Of a stretch of DNA of 40,330 nucleotides, positions 33,522-40,330 are shown in pieces. Location of the stretch: contig DATD01000007.1 of the NCBI GenBank assembly GCA_002504525.1, forward strand, positions 40,536 through 80,865. The letters are read 5' to 3'. The translations under genes and the position numbers were made by a program. Below the pieces are notes generated by a model that saw only the letters and a program-made list of their open reading frames with translations, was not told the DNA's origin and made no database searches. The first letter of the stretch is position 1. Every line of letters starts with the position of its first letter. The stretch is from Methanomassiliicoccus sp. UBA345. GTDB taxonomy: Archaea; Thermoplasmatota; Thermoplasmata; Methanomassiliicoccales; Methanomassiliicoccaceae.

Positions 33522-34142
33522 ATGGCCGATGACGATTACCTATCATTGCTGGGGAGGGCGAAGGAGAAGCTTCCCGAAACAATCGAGAAGCACGAGAGGT
33601 TCGTCGTTCCTGAGCCCGATGTGCTCCAGGAGGGAAAGACCACCGTGGTCCGCAACTTCGGGGCCATCATCGACGCGTTGCGCAGGGAGCCAGAGCACCT
33701 GCTCCATTACCTCCTCAGGGAGCTAGGCACTCCTGGGCAGATCGAGGGGCAGAGGCTCGTGCTCAAGGCCAAGATCTCTCCGGCGCAGCTCAACGACCGC
33801 ATCACTAATTACACCGAGACCTTCGTACTGTGCTCTGAATGCGGAAGACCTGACACGCACATCAACAAGGAGGGCCGCACGCTCGTCCTCGAGTGCGAGG
33901 CCTGTGGCGCGCATCGCCCGGTCAGGGTGCGCCGCGCCGCCCGCACCGATGAGAAGGAAGGTCTCAAGGAGGGCGGGGTCTATGAGGTCATGGTGGAGGA
34001 CGTCGGCCGCAAGGGCGACGGAGTGGCCAAGCTGGACAAGTACATCATCTATGTCCCCGGCGCCGCCAAGGGTGTGGTGGTCAAGGTACGGATCCAGAAG
34101 ATATCTGGGAACGTGGCCTTCTCCGTCATAGACAACTCCTGA
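33522..34142 (+). CDS. Translation initiation factor aIF2 subunit beta with C-terminal TRAM domain
   Basis: Subunit of the archaeal initiator-tRNA carrier aIF2, 206 residues. The N-terminal helix (DYLSLLGRAKEKLPE) binds the gamma subunit; residues ~20-100 form the aIF5/aIF2-beta domain (RFVVPEPDVLQEGKTTVVRNF, HLLHYLLRELGTPGQIEG), and residues ~102-125 the zinc finger CSECGRPDTH ... CEACGAH. Residues ~147-206 form a TRAM domain (GGVYEVMVEDVGRKGDGVAKL, YIIYVPGAAKGVVVKVRIQKI), an RNA-binding module added to the usual ~140-residue protein. Such TRAM-bearing aIF2-beta is known in some euryarchaea. I chose the ATG at 33522, with GAGAGGTT upstream, over a TTG nine bases earlier. A GGGCC/GGCCC hairpin follows the stop. 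Confidence 0.93.
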   Translation: MADDDYLSLLGRAKEKLPETIEKHERFVVPEPDVLQEGKTTVVRNFGAIIDALRREPEHLLHYLLRELGTPGQIEGQRLVLKAKISPAQLNDRITNYTETFVLCSECGRPDTHINKEGRTLVLECEACGAHRPVRVRRAARTDEKEGLKEGGVYEVMVEDVGRKGDGVAKLDKYIIYVPGAAKGVVVKVRIQKISGNVAFSVIDNS

Positions 34143-34283
34143 AACCCCTTCGGGCCTCACGGCCCGTATCGTTCTGACCTGTTCCGGGACGCGACCGCGA
34201 CATTGCGGCGGCCTGGGCCGAATACACCTAGCCCGGCAGGTTCGACTTTTTTATGCCAGCATGCCCCAGGGGGCAAGAAAAGG

Positions 34284-34291
34284 TTTAAGAA
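34284..34291 (+). promoter_or_regulatory. TATA element of the tRNA-Ser gene
   Basis: TTTAAGAA lies 25-32 bases upstream of the mature tRNA 5' end, so transcription probably starts at or within a few bases of the tRNA itself. Confidence 0.5.
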
Positions 34292-34315
34292 TGTTCTCAG
34301 CATCTTGAGGCCCGA

Positions 34316-34402
34316 GCGGAGGTGGCCCAGCCTGGCAAGGCGCAGGATTGCTAATCCTGTGTCCGCAAGGACTCGGGGGTTCAAATCCCCCCCTTCGCGC
34401 CA
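34316..34402 (+). tRNA. tRNA-Ser (anticodon GCU), CCA encoded
   Basis: The 87-nt gene folds as a class II tRNA. Acceptor stem GCGGAGG (34316-34322) pairs with CCTTCGC (34392-34398) with one G-U; D stem GCC/GGC; anticodon stem CAGGA/TCCTG with loop TTGCTAA, anticodon GCT, decoding AGC/AGU; long variable arm GTCC-GCAA-GGAC typical of serine tRNA; T arm GGGGG-TTCAAAT-CCCCC; discriminator G, then encoded CCA. No intron. A T-run follows (TTTTACT). Confidence 0.95.
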
Positions 34403-34676
34403 TTTTACTATACAATAAGCCGATTTTTCAGTCGATCAGCTAAATTCATACGAGTATCCTCAGCCTGCTATCGCCCCCTGACCCCAAGCTCATCCATAGG
34501 GGTTGGTGAATATGTTAGGGGGAGGCGAGAGCATGAGGGCGAACATTATGAAACGTCGACAGTGACCGCGCCGCGGCAACGATCGTGGTCCTATCATCCC
34601 TTGGGCCCGCGTCTTAATGATCGCGGGACACCGCAACCGAGCGGGCTCAAACCCCAGCAGCCGTCAGGCGCTGGCC

Positions 34677-35459
34677 TCAAGCGGTCGCTCTCCTCACCGG
34701 CCTCCGCCGATATAGGATGCTCGCCACCAAGGCCACCACGACTCCCACCGCGCCGGCGAGCGCCACCGCGACAATGATCGGTTCAGCGCTCTGGTTGACG
34801 GCGATGCCCACGAGGGCCCATACGATCACCGCCCCGTAGGCCACATCCCTCCGGCTGTATGCATTGAGCGCCGCGATGAGAAATGCCACTATGATGATCG
34901 CAATGGCCCATATCTCCGGAGCGATGCCGAAGCCGTCCCAGTTGAGCGAGACAAGCGTGGCCGCCACGTTTGCGATGGTGGCGATCGTTATCCAGCCGAG
35001 GTACACGCTGAATGGCAGGTGGACGGCCAGCCTCTCCGCCGGTTCGACACGTCGCACCCCGATGCCCAGGCGGAGGTATATCGCTATGAGCGTCGCCAGG
35101 AGGAGGAACATGATGATGACCGAGACGACCAGAATCTCGTACTGCCATGCGAACAGCCACAGTATGTTGAACGCGCTGCTCATAACGAACAGCCATCCTA
35201 TGCGATCGCGCGATGCCCCAGGCCGCGAGCGGACCACTGCCTGATATATGACGAACACGGCCAGAAGGATGTATATGACCCCCCATATGGAGAAGGTATA
35301 TCCAGCCGGCGTCACGAGCGTGGGATTCGCGTCCGAGACCTCGGCGGTGAGCTTTCCGCCGATGATGGTTGTACTTCCCGCCAGCCCATTGACCGCTACC
35401 ATCAGGACATAGGCGACCACATTCGCCAATGGCAGCAGCCTGGTGTTGTTAGACCTCAT
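34677..35459 (-). CDS. TspO/MBR-related (tryptophan-rich sensory) membrane protein
   Basis: Integral membrane protein of 260 residues with about eight hydrophobic segments. The stretch TPAGYTFSIWGVIYILLAVF near residue 48, the SSAFNILWLFAWQYEIL region near 93 and the conserved HLPFSVYLGWITIATIANVAATL near 147 match proteins annotated as TspO-like tryptophan-rich sensory proteins, which in other organisms bind tetrapyrroles or isoprenoid-like ligands. It is longer than the five-helix TspO core. Ligand and role here are unknown. A TATA-like TTAAATACC (minus strand, about 35491-35499) gives a very short leader. The 274 bp between tRNA-Ser and this gene (34403-34676) shows no gene that I recognise. 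Confidence 0.6.
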   Translation of the reverse strand: MRSNNTRLLPLANVVAYVLMVAVNGLAGSTTIIGGKLTAEVSDANPTLVTPAGYTFSIWGVIYILLAVFVIYQAVVRSRPGASRDRIGWLFVMSSAFNILWLFAWQYEILVVSVIIMFLLLATLIAIYLRLGIGVRRVEPAERLAVHLPFSVYLGWITIATIANVAATLVSLNWDGFGIAPEIWAIAIIIVAFLIAALNAYSRRDVAYGAVIVWALVGIAVNQSAEPIIVAVALAGAVGVVVALVASILYRRRPVRRATA

Positions 35460-35654
35460 AGGGGAGCCTAATAATACTTTGAGCAGGCGGTATTTAATTG
35501 AAACACTCTCGCGGCCCTGTAAGGCGTTCGAGGGCAGTGTGTCTCGTTACCGCGGTCGGCAACCGTTCAAAAGTAGCGTCCGGGCTCGATTTCCTATCTA
35601 TTTTTCCATATCCCGAGCACAATGTTAAAAATATAGCATTATGTACCGCTGCCG

Positions 35655-37160
35655 ATGAGCCAAAACACTTCGTTGAGCCTGAGCCCCCTGGTCTCATTCC
35701 TGAAGAAGTCTCCCAGGGAGTTCACCAAGGCGGACATCATCAGCTTCATAGAGGAGAACGGCATCGAGATGATCAACTTCCGCTACCCCGCCAGCGACGG
35801 GCGGCTGAAGACCCTCAACTTCGTTCTTACCGATCGGGACTATCTCGAGCAGATCCTCTCCTCCGGCGAGAGGGTGGACGGCTCCAACATCTTCCCCCAG
35901 TTTATTCATTCAGGCTCCAGCGACCTCTACGTGGTCCCGCGCTTCAGGACCGCGTTCGTGGACCCCTTCAGCGAGATCCCCACGCTGTGCTTCCTATGTT
36001 CCTACTATGACAAGGACGGAAGGCCGGCCGACATCTCCCCCGAGGAGGTCCTGAAGAAGGCCAGTGCCTCGTTCACCAAGGTGACGGGTATGACCTTCCA
36101 GGCCATGGGCGAGCTCGAGTTCTATGTCATCGGCGAAAAGGACGATCTATTCGCGGCGGAGGACCAGCGCGGCTATCACGAATCAGCTCCGTTCACCAAG
36201 TTCGAGAAGTTCCGCACCGACTGCATGCTCGCGATCGCCAGGGCGGGCGGGCACATCAAGTACGGTCATTCCGAGGTGGGTAACTTCACCCTCGGCGACA
36301 AGATCTACGAGCAGAACGAGATCGAGTTCATGGTCACCGATGTGGAGCAGGCGGCAGACGAGCTGGTCATCGCCAAGTGGATCATACGCAACATGGCCCA
36401 TCTCTACGGTCTCGACGTGACCTTTGCTCCGAAGATCACCGACGGCAAGGCAGGCAGCGGCATGCACATCCACACCCGCATCATGAAGGGCGGCGTGAAC
36501 CAGTACGTGGAGGATGGCCGCCTGAGCGATGCTGCCAAGACCGCCATCGCCGGCTTCATGACCTGCGCGTCCTCGCTGACGGCCTTCGGGAACACCAACC
36601 CCACTTCCTACTTCCGCCTGGTCCCGCATCAGGAAGCGCCCACCTCCATCTGCTGGGGGGACCGCAACCGCTCTGTCCTGGTGAGGGTGCCGCTCGGATG
36701 GACCCACCGTACGGACATGGTGGCCGACGCCAACCCCCTGGAGCGGCCGGCCGACCTTGACATGTCGCAGAAGCAGACCGTAGAGTTCCGCTGCCCGGAC
36801 GGCTCGGCCGACGTGTATCTGCTGCTGGCCGGCATGACGGTGGCCGCCCGTCATGGGTTCGAGATGGACAATGCGCTGGCCATCGCTGGCAAGACCTACG
36901 TCGATGTGAACATCCACCATGCGGAGCATCGCGAGAAGTTGATGTCCCTGGCCCAGCTTCCCGCATCCTGCTGCGAGTCGGCAAGCGAACTGGAGGCCCA
37001 CCGGGATATCTATGAGAAGTATGGCGTGTTCGACGCGTCCATGATCGATGCCGTGGTCCGGCGCCTGAATGCCTTCGACGATCGGTCGATCCGGGAAGAG
37101 ATCAAGCAGGACGCGGAGATGGGCTCCCAGATAGTGAAGCAATATCTCCACTGCGGATGA
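35655..37160 (+). CDS. Glutamine-synthetase-family enzyme
   Basis: Member of the GS superfamily, 501 residues, longer than most type I GlnA (about 440-470). The active-site elements are present: RVDGSNIFPQF (DGSx loop, ~75), AMGELEFYVIGE (ExE, ~153), YEQNEIEFMV (~215), GSGMHIHTRI (~270), NPTSYFRLVPHQEAP (~314), RNRSVLVRVP (~335) and QTVEFRCPDGSADVYL (~375). The usual NPYL after the last motif is replaced by ADVYL and the N-terminal ~25 residues are extra, so the substrate could be other than glutamate plus ammonia (for example gamma-glutamylation of an amine). The TATA element (TTAAAAATATA, 35625-35635) suggests a leaderless mRNA starting at the ATG. It stands alone upstream of tbp. Confidence 0.82.
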   Translation: MSQNTSLSLSPLVSFLKKSPREFTKADIISFIEENGIEMINFRYPASDGRLKTLNFVLTDRDYLEQILSSGERVDGSNIFPQFIHSGSSDLYVVPRFRTAFVDPFSEIPTLCFLCSYYDKDGRPADISPEEVLKKASASFTKVTGMTFQAMGELEFYVIGEKDDLFAAEDQRGYHESAPFTKFEKFRTDCMLAIARAGGHIKYGHSEVGNFTLGDKIYEQNEIEFMVTDVEQAADELVIAKWIIRNMAHLYGLDVTFAPKITDGKAGSGMHIHTRIMKGGVNQYVEDGRLSDAAKTAIAGFMTCASSLTAFGNTNPTSYFRLVPHQEAPTSICWGDRNRSVLVRVPLGWTHRTDMVADANPLERPADLDMSQKQTVEFRCPDGSADVYLLLAGMTVAARHGFEMDNALAIAGKTYVDVNIHHAEHREKLMSLAQLPASCCESASELEAHRDIYEKYGVFDASMIDAVVRRLNAFDDRSIREEIKQDAEMGSQIVKQYLHCG

Positions 37161-37415
37161 ACGGCGAGGCCGTTCCAAACCCCATCTGCGCGGTCCAGGA
37201 TGCCACTGGCCGGGCCCCGGCATTCTGCCGCGCAGCTGCCCGCCCCTCCGTCGAGGTCGGCGGAAAGCGGGCGTTACGATCTGATTGACGAAAAGAGGGG
37301 TGCTGTAAGGTCGTCCCGCCCCCCGCGCAGAACGACTTGGCGGGCTACATCCTTCATATATTAGCAAAAATCGAGCATTTAGGACTTATAGTAGTTTGCG
37401 GTTCTTTGTTCGGGT

Positions 37416-37973
37416 ATTGCCATTAGCAAAAGGTACACTATTCAGAACATCGTCGCGTCGGCCGCCTTGGGCCGGGAGCTTGACCTAACGTACCTCGTCA
37501 CGTCCATGGAAGGGGCCGAATACGACCCAGCGGTCTTTCCTGGCCTCGTGTACCGGGTAAAGGACCCCAAGGCCGCGTCGCTGCTGTTCAGGAGCGGCAA
37601 GCTGGTATGCACCGGCGCCAAGAACCGTGACCAGGTCGTCAAGGCGGTGGAGCTGGTGGTGGACGCCATCCGTAAGGCTGGAGTTCCGGTGAAGGACTAT
37701 CCGCAGATCACCGTACAGAACATCGTGGCCTCGGCCGATCTGGGCAGCCCGGTCAACCTGTCCTCGACCGTGATCTCCCTCGGCCTCGAAAAGGTGGAGT
37801 ACGAGCCGGAGGTGTTCCCCGGCCTGGTGTACCGCCTCGACCAGCCCAAGGTGGTCATGCTGCTGTTCGGATCCGGCAGGCTCGTTTGCACCGGAGCCAA
37901 GAAGCCGATCGATGTCGAGAAGGCGATCGATCACATCGAGGCCGAGCTTCGCGCGTCCGACCTGTTGCGCTGA
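37416..37973 (+). CDS. tbp: TATA-box-binding protein, probable AUU start
   Basis: General transcription factor that binds TATA boxes, 185 residues if started at ATT (37416). The two direct repeats of the TBP saddle are plain: YTIQNIVASAALGRELDL with FPGLVYRVKDPKAASLLF, SGKLVCTGAK, and QITVQNIVASADLGSPVNL with FPGLVYRLDQPKVVMLLF, SGRLVCTGAK. The frame upstream of the first repeat contains no ATG, GTG or TTG back to the TAG at 37392; the first TTG (37467) would cut away strand 1 of the saddle. The TATA element ACTTATAG (about 37384-37391) puts the RNA start at or next to the ATT at 37416, so initiation there on a leaderless mRNA is the simplest reading. ATT at 37422 is a second option; a sequencing error is possible. 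Confidence 0.85.
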   Translation: MAISKRYTIQNIVASAALGRELDLTYLVTSMEGAEYDPAVFPGLVYRVKDPKAASLLFRSGKLVCTGAKNRDQVVKAVELVVDAIRKAGVPVKDYPQITVQNIVASADLGSPVNLSSTVISLGLEKVEYEPEVFPGLVYRLDQPKVVMLLFGSGRLVCTGAKKPIDVEKAIDHIEAELRASDLLR

Positions 37974-38056
37974 TCACGCATCGACTCTCAGCGAATCGGC
38001 AGCCCGCCGAACGGAGGTGCCCCTCCGCACGGCTATTCATGACGAAAAAAGGTAAA

Positions 38057-38075
38057 GGGGGGTCTGAGGACCCCC
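38057..38075 (-). terminator. Hairpin terminator after the surface-protein gene
   Basis: GGGGGTC and GACCCCC with a TGAG loop (38058-38075) form a 7-bp stem directly after the stop codon of the minus-strand gene; on that strand it is followed by CTTT-ACC-TTTTTT. The stem is symmetrical and could also stop plus-strand transcription from tbp. Confidence 0.6.
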
Positions 38076-39317
38076 TTATTTCTTCTTGGCCCTGCTGAAC
38101 AGCAACGCCACTGCGACCACTGCCACCAGGCCCAGGCCGATCCCTATCGGCAACGCCAGGGAGCCAAGGTCCAGCGGTCCGCTGATCTCCGTGTTGCTGT
38201 CGCCGTCGCTACCGGCACCGCCCGCGCCGGGCGGAACATAGAGGTAGATGTCCACCCGGTTGTTGGTCTGCTCCATGAAGTACATCGCCGACGACACGTT
38301 GCCGTCCGCCGCCTGGAGGACCGCTTCCATTGAATCGGCCGCCTGGGGAGCAGAGCCGCTCAGGGACAGCATGTTCTCTATCCCTCCGGCTATGGTCACG
38401 GACATCCGGTCGGTGTGCACCCCTATCACATTGCCAGGCAGCTGATCGGGGAGCGGGATCTCCCAGTCCCCCATCTTCAGCTTGCTCGACGATGTATTGA
38501 AGTCCACATCGCGGTAGGCGGTCAGGTCATAGATCGCTCCGTCGTCCCGACCCAGCACCCAGTACTCCGCTAGGATGGCGGATGGCAGCGCATCAAGCAG
38601 TTCGGACTGCGTCGTGGTGTCGTCCGACGCCGCGCGCACCACAACGTCCCCGCCCCTGGCCAGACTGGCTATCAGGCTGCGGTTCCCTGCCTGGTCGAGG
38701 CTTCCACCATTGACGACGATCGTGGAAGAGATGTTGGTCCCGCCCACCCGCGCCGCCTCGATCGATGCATCGCCAGTCTCATCGGCGGTCATCATCTCGG
38801 AGTTGATTCCTCCGGCCATTTGGAACTTGATGCTCACGCTTCGTTCGGCTGAGATCTCCATCAGTCCGCCGGGGTGGTTATGTATGCGGACGCTCGTGCT
38901 GTCGAACGTCGCATCGAACACCGGCCCGTTGATCGACGTGTTCACTTCCATGGCGTCAAGGAACGTGATGCCGTCGAATATCTGGTATATGGCCCCATTG
39001 CTCCATACGCCGTAGCCGTCGATGCTCATGTTCCCCTCGTTAACGCGGAACATGGTGTATCTGCCGGTCACGGTGTCGTTCATCAATCTCATCCCGCCGA
39101 GCACGCCCACGTTGGCGCCTTCCGAGAGCAGCTCCGTGGCAAGGTCGCTCGCCTTATCACAGGACGATGTGACCACGCCATAGTGGCTGGTCGACGGGAA
39201 CTCATTGCACTGCAGTCCCGTCGCCGCTGGCTGTCCTGAGGCAAATGCCCCCGTAAATGACGTGCACAGCAGAAGACAGACCGCCAATGGCAGCAGCAAT
39301 CCCATCTTGCTTCTCAC
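38076..39317 (-). CDS. Predicted secreted, C-terminally membrane-anchored surface protein
   Basis: I do not recognise a family. The 413-residue protein has a Sec-type signal peptide (residues ~1-27, LLLPLAVCLLLCTSFTGAFA), a long extracellular part of beta-rich, Ser/Thr/Asp-rich character, then a Gly/Ser/Asp-rich linker (PPGAGGAGSDGDSNTE, ~365-380) and a C-terminal membrane helix (LALPIGIGLGLVAVVAVALLF) ended by RAKKK. Two cysteines (QCNEF near 37 and SSCDKAS near 53) may form one disulfide. The layout is that of an archaeal cell-surface protein; binding partner unknown. A second possible ATG lies 12 bases downstream. It stands alone, with a terminator hairpin after the stop. Confidence 0.6.
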   Translation of the reverse strand: MRSKMGLLLPLAVCLLLCTSFTGAFASGQPAATGLQCNEFPSTSHYGVVTSSCDKASDLATELLSEGANVGVLGGMRLMNDTVTGRYTMFRVNEGNMSIDGYGVWSNGAIYQIFDGITFLDAMEVNTSINGPVFDATFDSTSVRIHNHPGGLMEISAERSVSIKFQMAGGINSEMMTADETGDASIEAARVGGTNISSTIVVNGGSLDQAGNRSLIASLARGGDVVVRAASDDTTTQSELLDALPSAILAEYWVLGRDDGAIYDLTAYRDVDFNTSSSKLKMGDWEIPLPDQLPGNVIGVHTDRMSVTIAGGIENMLSLSGSAPQAADSMEAVLQAADGNVSSAMYFMEQTNNRVDIYLYVPPGAGGAGSDGDSNTEISGPLDLGSLALPIGIGLGLVAVVAVALLFSRAKKK

Positions 39318-39485
39318 TGGATGTTCACCACTATCCTCGATTTGAGTACATGGGTTAATAATAATATCTATTGTGATAATGTGATGCTCATGGAACTCGC
39401 CACCCCCGAGGGCGGATCCAAGCCTCCCGCGTCGGTGACGTGAGGCGCAAGAAAATGATAAAATACAGGAGGCCGATGCGATGGC

Positions 39486-40330
39486 ATGAAGGCCTGGGTC
39501 GAATCATATGGTTGCACTATGAACCAGGGGGAGGGGGCGAAGCTGGAAGCGCAGCTGGCGTCCATGGGCCATACCCTGGTGAGCGACCCGGCCGACGCTG
39601 AGCTGGTGGTCGTCAACACCTGCACGGTGATAAAAGAGACGGAACGCCGCATGCTCAGGAGGCTGGAGGAGCTGTCCGCCCAGCGAAAGAACGTCATCGT
39701 CACCGGTTGCCTCGCCGCCGTCCAATCGGGCGAAGCGGTGCGGCGCGCTCCCAACGCGCTTGTCGTCCCGCCGCGCAGCTACATCTCCTTCACGGAACTG
39801 GTCGAGGAGCGCTACGGTCCTGTCGAAGCGGACGCTGTGATAGCACTGCCAACCGCCACCAGCGCCGTCGTTCCGATCGCCCAGGGGTGCCTGGGCAACT
39901 GCTCCTACTGCATCACCCGTCTGGCGCGCGGGACGCTGTTCAGCTATCCGCCAGAAGGGATCGTGGAAGAGGCGAGGAGACATTTGGAGGCCGGCGCTGG
40001 GGAGCTGCTGCTCACGGCGCAGGACACCGCCGCCTACGGCATGGACAGGGGCACCGACCTGGGGGGGCTGCTCGGAGCGATAACCTCCATACCTGGCGAC
40101 TTCAGGATCAGGGTGGGGATGATGAACCCCCAGAGCCTGGCACCGGTGCTGCCCTCCTTCCTTTCCGCATGGCTCTCACCCAAGGTCTACCAGTTCATCC
40201 ATCTGCCGGTGCAGAGCGGCAGCGACCGCATCCTGAGGGCGATGAACAGGCGTCACACCGTCAAGGAGTTCGAGGCCCTGGCAGACAAGCTTCGCAGCGC
40301 CAGCCCCGGCATGTCCCTGGCCACCGACGT
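39486..40330 (+). CDS. tRNA t6A37 methylthiotransferase, 3' end cut by window
   Basis: Radical-SAM enzyme that converts t6A to ms2t6A at position 37 of tRNA (CDKAL1/archaeal e-MtaB type; unrelated to methanol MtaB). The visible 281 residues cover the N-terminal methylthiotransferase domain with three cluster cysteines (ESYGCTMNQGE, VVNTCTVIKETE, VTGCLAAVQSG) and most of the radical-SAM core with CLGNCSYCITRLARG near residue 135 and LPVQSGSDRILRAMNRRH near 240. The C-terminal TRAM domain would lie beyond 40330. A TATA-like GATAAAATAC is near 39453-39463, and the ATG at 39486 gives the family N-terminus. Its substrate base is made by the KEOPS complex, one subunit of which (pcc1) is at 2523-2765. 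Confidence 0.88.
   Translation, partial: MKAWVESYGCTMNQGEGAKLEAQLASMGHTLVSDPADAELVVVNTCTVIKETERRMLRRLEELSAQRKNVIVTGCLAAVQSGEAVRRAPNALVVPPRSYISFTELVEERYGPVEADAVIALPTATSAVVPIAQGCLGNCSYCITRLARGTLFSYPPEGIVEEARRHLEAGAGELLLTAQDTAAYGMDRGTDLGGLLGAITSIPGDFRIRVGMMNPQSLAPVLPSFLSAWLSPKVYQFIHLPVQSGSDRILRAMNRRHTVKEFEALADKLRSASPGMSLATD

Noticed and set aside
34403..34676. Possible integration scar or small gene after tRNA-Ser (tRNA 3' ends are common attachment sites)
   Set aside because: No repeat of the tRNA 3' end, integrase or phage gene is found; a 17-codon frame near 34512 has no support.
36183..37367. A 394-codon minus-strand frame opposite the GS-family gene
   Set aside because: Composition-driven antisense frame without family features.
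37161..37415. Possible structured ncRNA (CCCGCC/GGCGGG and AAGGTCGT/ACGACTT pairings) between the GS gene and tbp
   Set aside because: The pairings are short and partly exclude each other; no conserved box of RNase P RNA, SRP RNA or C/D RNAs is seen.

Overview
The window comes from a GC-rich archaeon, most probably a hydrogen-dependent methylotrophic methanogen of the Methanomassiliicoccales (class Thermoplasmata). Three things point there: an archaeal information-processing gene set (exosome, TBP, aIF2-beta, archaeal proteasome, SRP19, S8e, L37ae, RpoP); a heterodisulfide-reductase/hydrogenase cluster (hdrA-mvhDGA) together with a methanol-type corrinoid methyltransferase module; and a 16S rRNA gene with no tRNA-Ala, 23S or 5S behind it, the unlinked rRNA arrangement known from Thermoplasmata. 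The genus is inference.

Layout. 1-9.25 kb: tyrS faces a long minus-strand run that reads, in transcription order, zinc-finger protein, ftsZ, rnp2 (Pop5), psmA, SBDS, rrp4, rrp41, rrp42, rpl37ae, rpoP, pcc1, pfdB and a DHH phosphoesterase. This is the archaeal exosome-proteasome superoperon, broken by internal promoters before ftsZ, psmA and rrp4. 9.25-15.8 kb: a 444-bp control region and hdrA-mvhD-mvhG-mvhA, the H2-oxidising, electron-bifurcating arm of methanogenesis; HdrA is a long form with two flavin domains, and hdrB/hdrC are absent. 15.8-23.1 kb: mixed housekeeping genes (GyrI-like protein, three metallophosphoesterases, NAD(P)H-hydrate repair enzyme, DUF211, SRP19, S8e, a presenilin-like protease and a small HExxH protein). 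23.1-25.45 kb: three similar tandem promoters, a complete 16S rRNA gene and the two halves of its processing stem. 25.6-27.9 kb: an NTF2-like protein and CTP synthase.

28.1-33.4 kb: an accessory methyl-transfer module consisting of an MtaA-family zinc methyltransferase, an MtaC-like corrinoid protein, a hydantoinase/oxoprolinase-family ASKHA protein and a RamA-like corrinoid activase. It has no MtaB or other substrate-specific methyltransferase, so the methyl donor is open; a methylthiol-type two-protein system is one possibility. CoM methylated here and H2 oxidised through Mvh/Hdr would together supply the two ends of H2-dependent methylotrophic methanogenesis. 33.5-40.3 kb: aIF2-beta with a TRAM domain, tRNA-Ser(GCU), a TspO-like membrane protein, a glutamine-synthetase-family enzyme, TBP, a predicted surface protein and a methylthiotransferase cut by the window end.

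The most unusual points are TBP, whose reading frame has no AUG/GUG/UUG upstream of its first conserved strand and probably starts at an AUU on a leaderless mRNA; the methyltransferase module without an MT1 partner; the regular 16S promoter array with a hairpin at each predicted RNA 5' end; and a RING-like zinc protein beside ftsZ. All calls come from reading the sequence; no database search was run.
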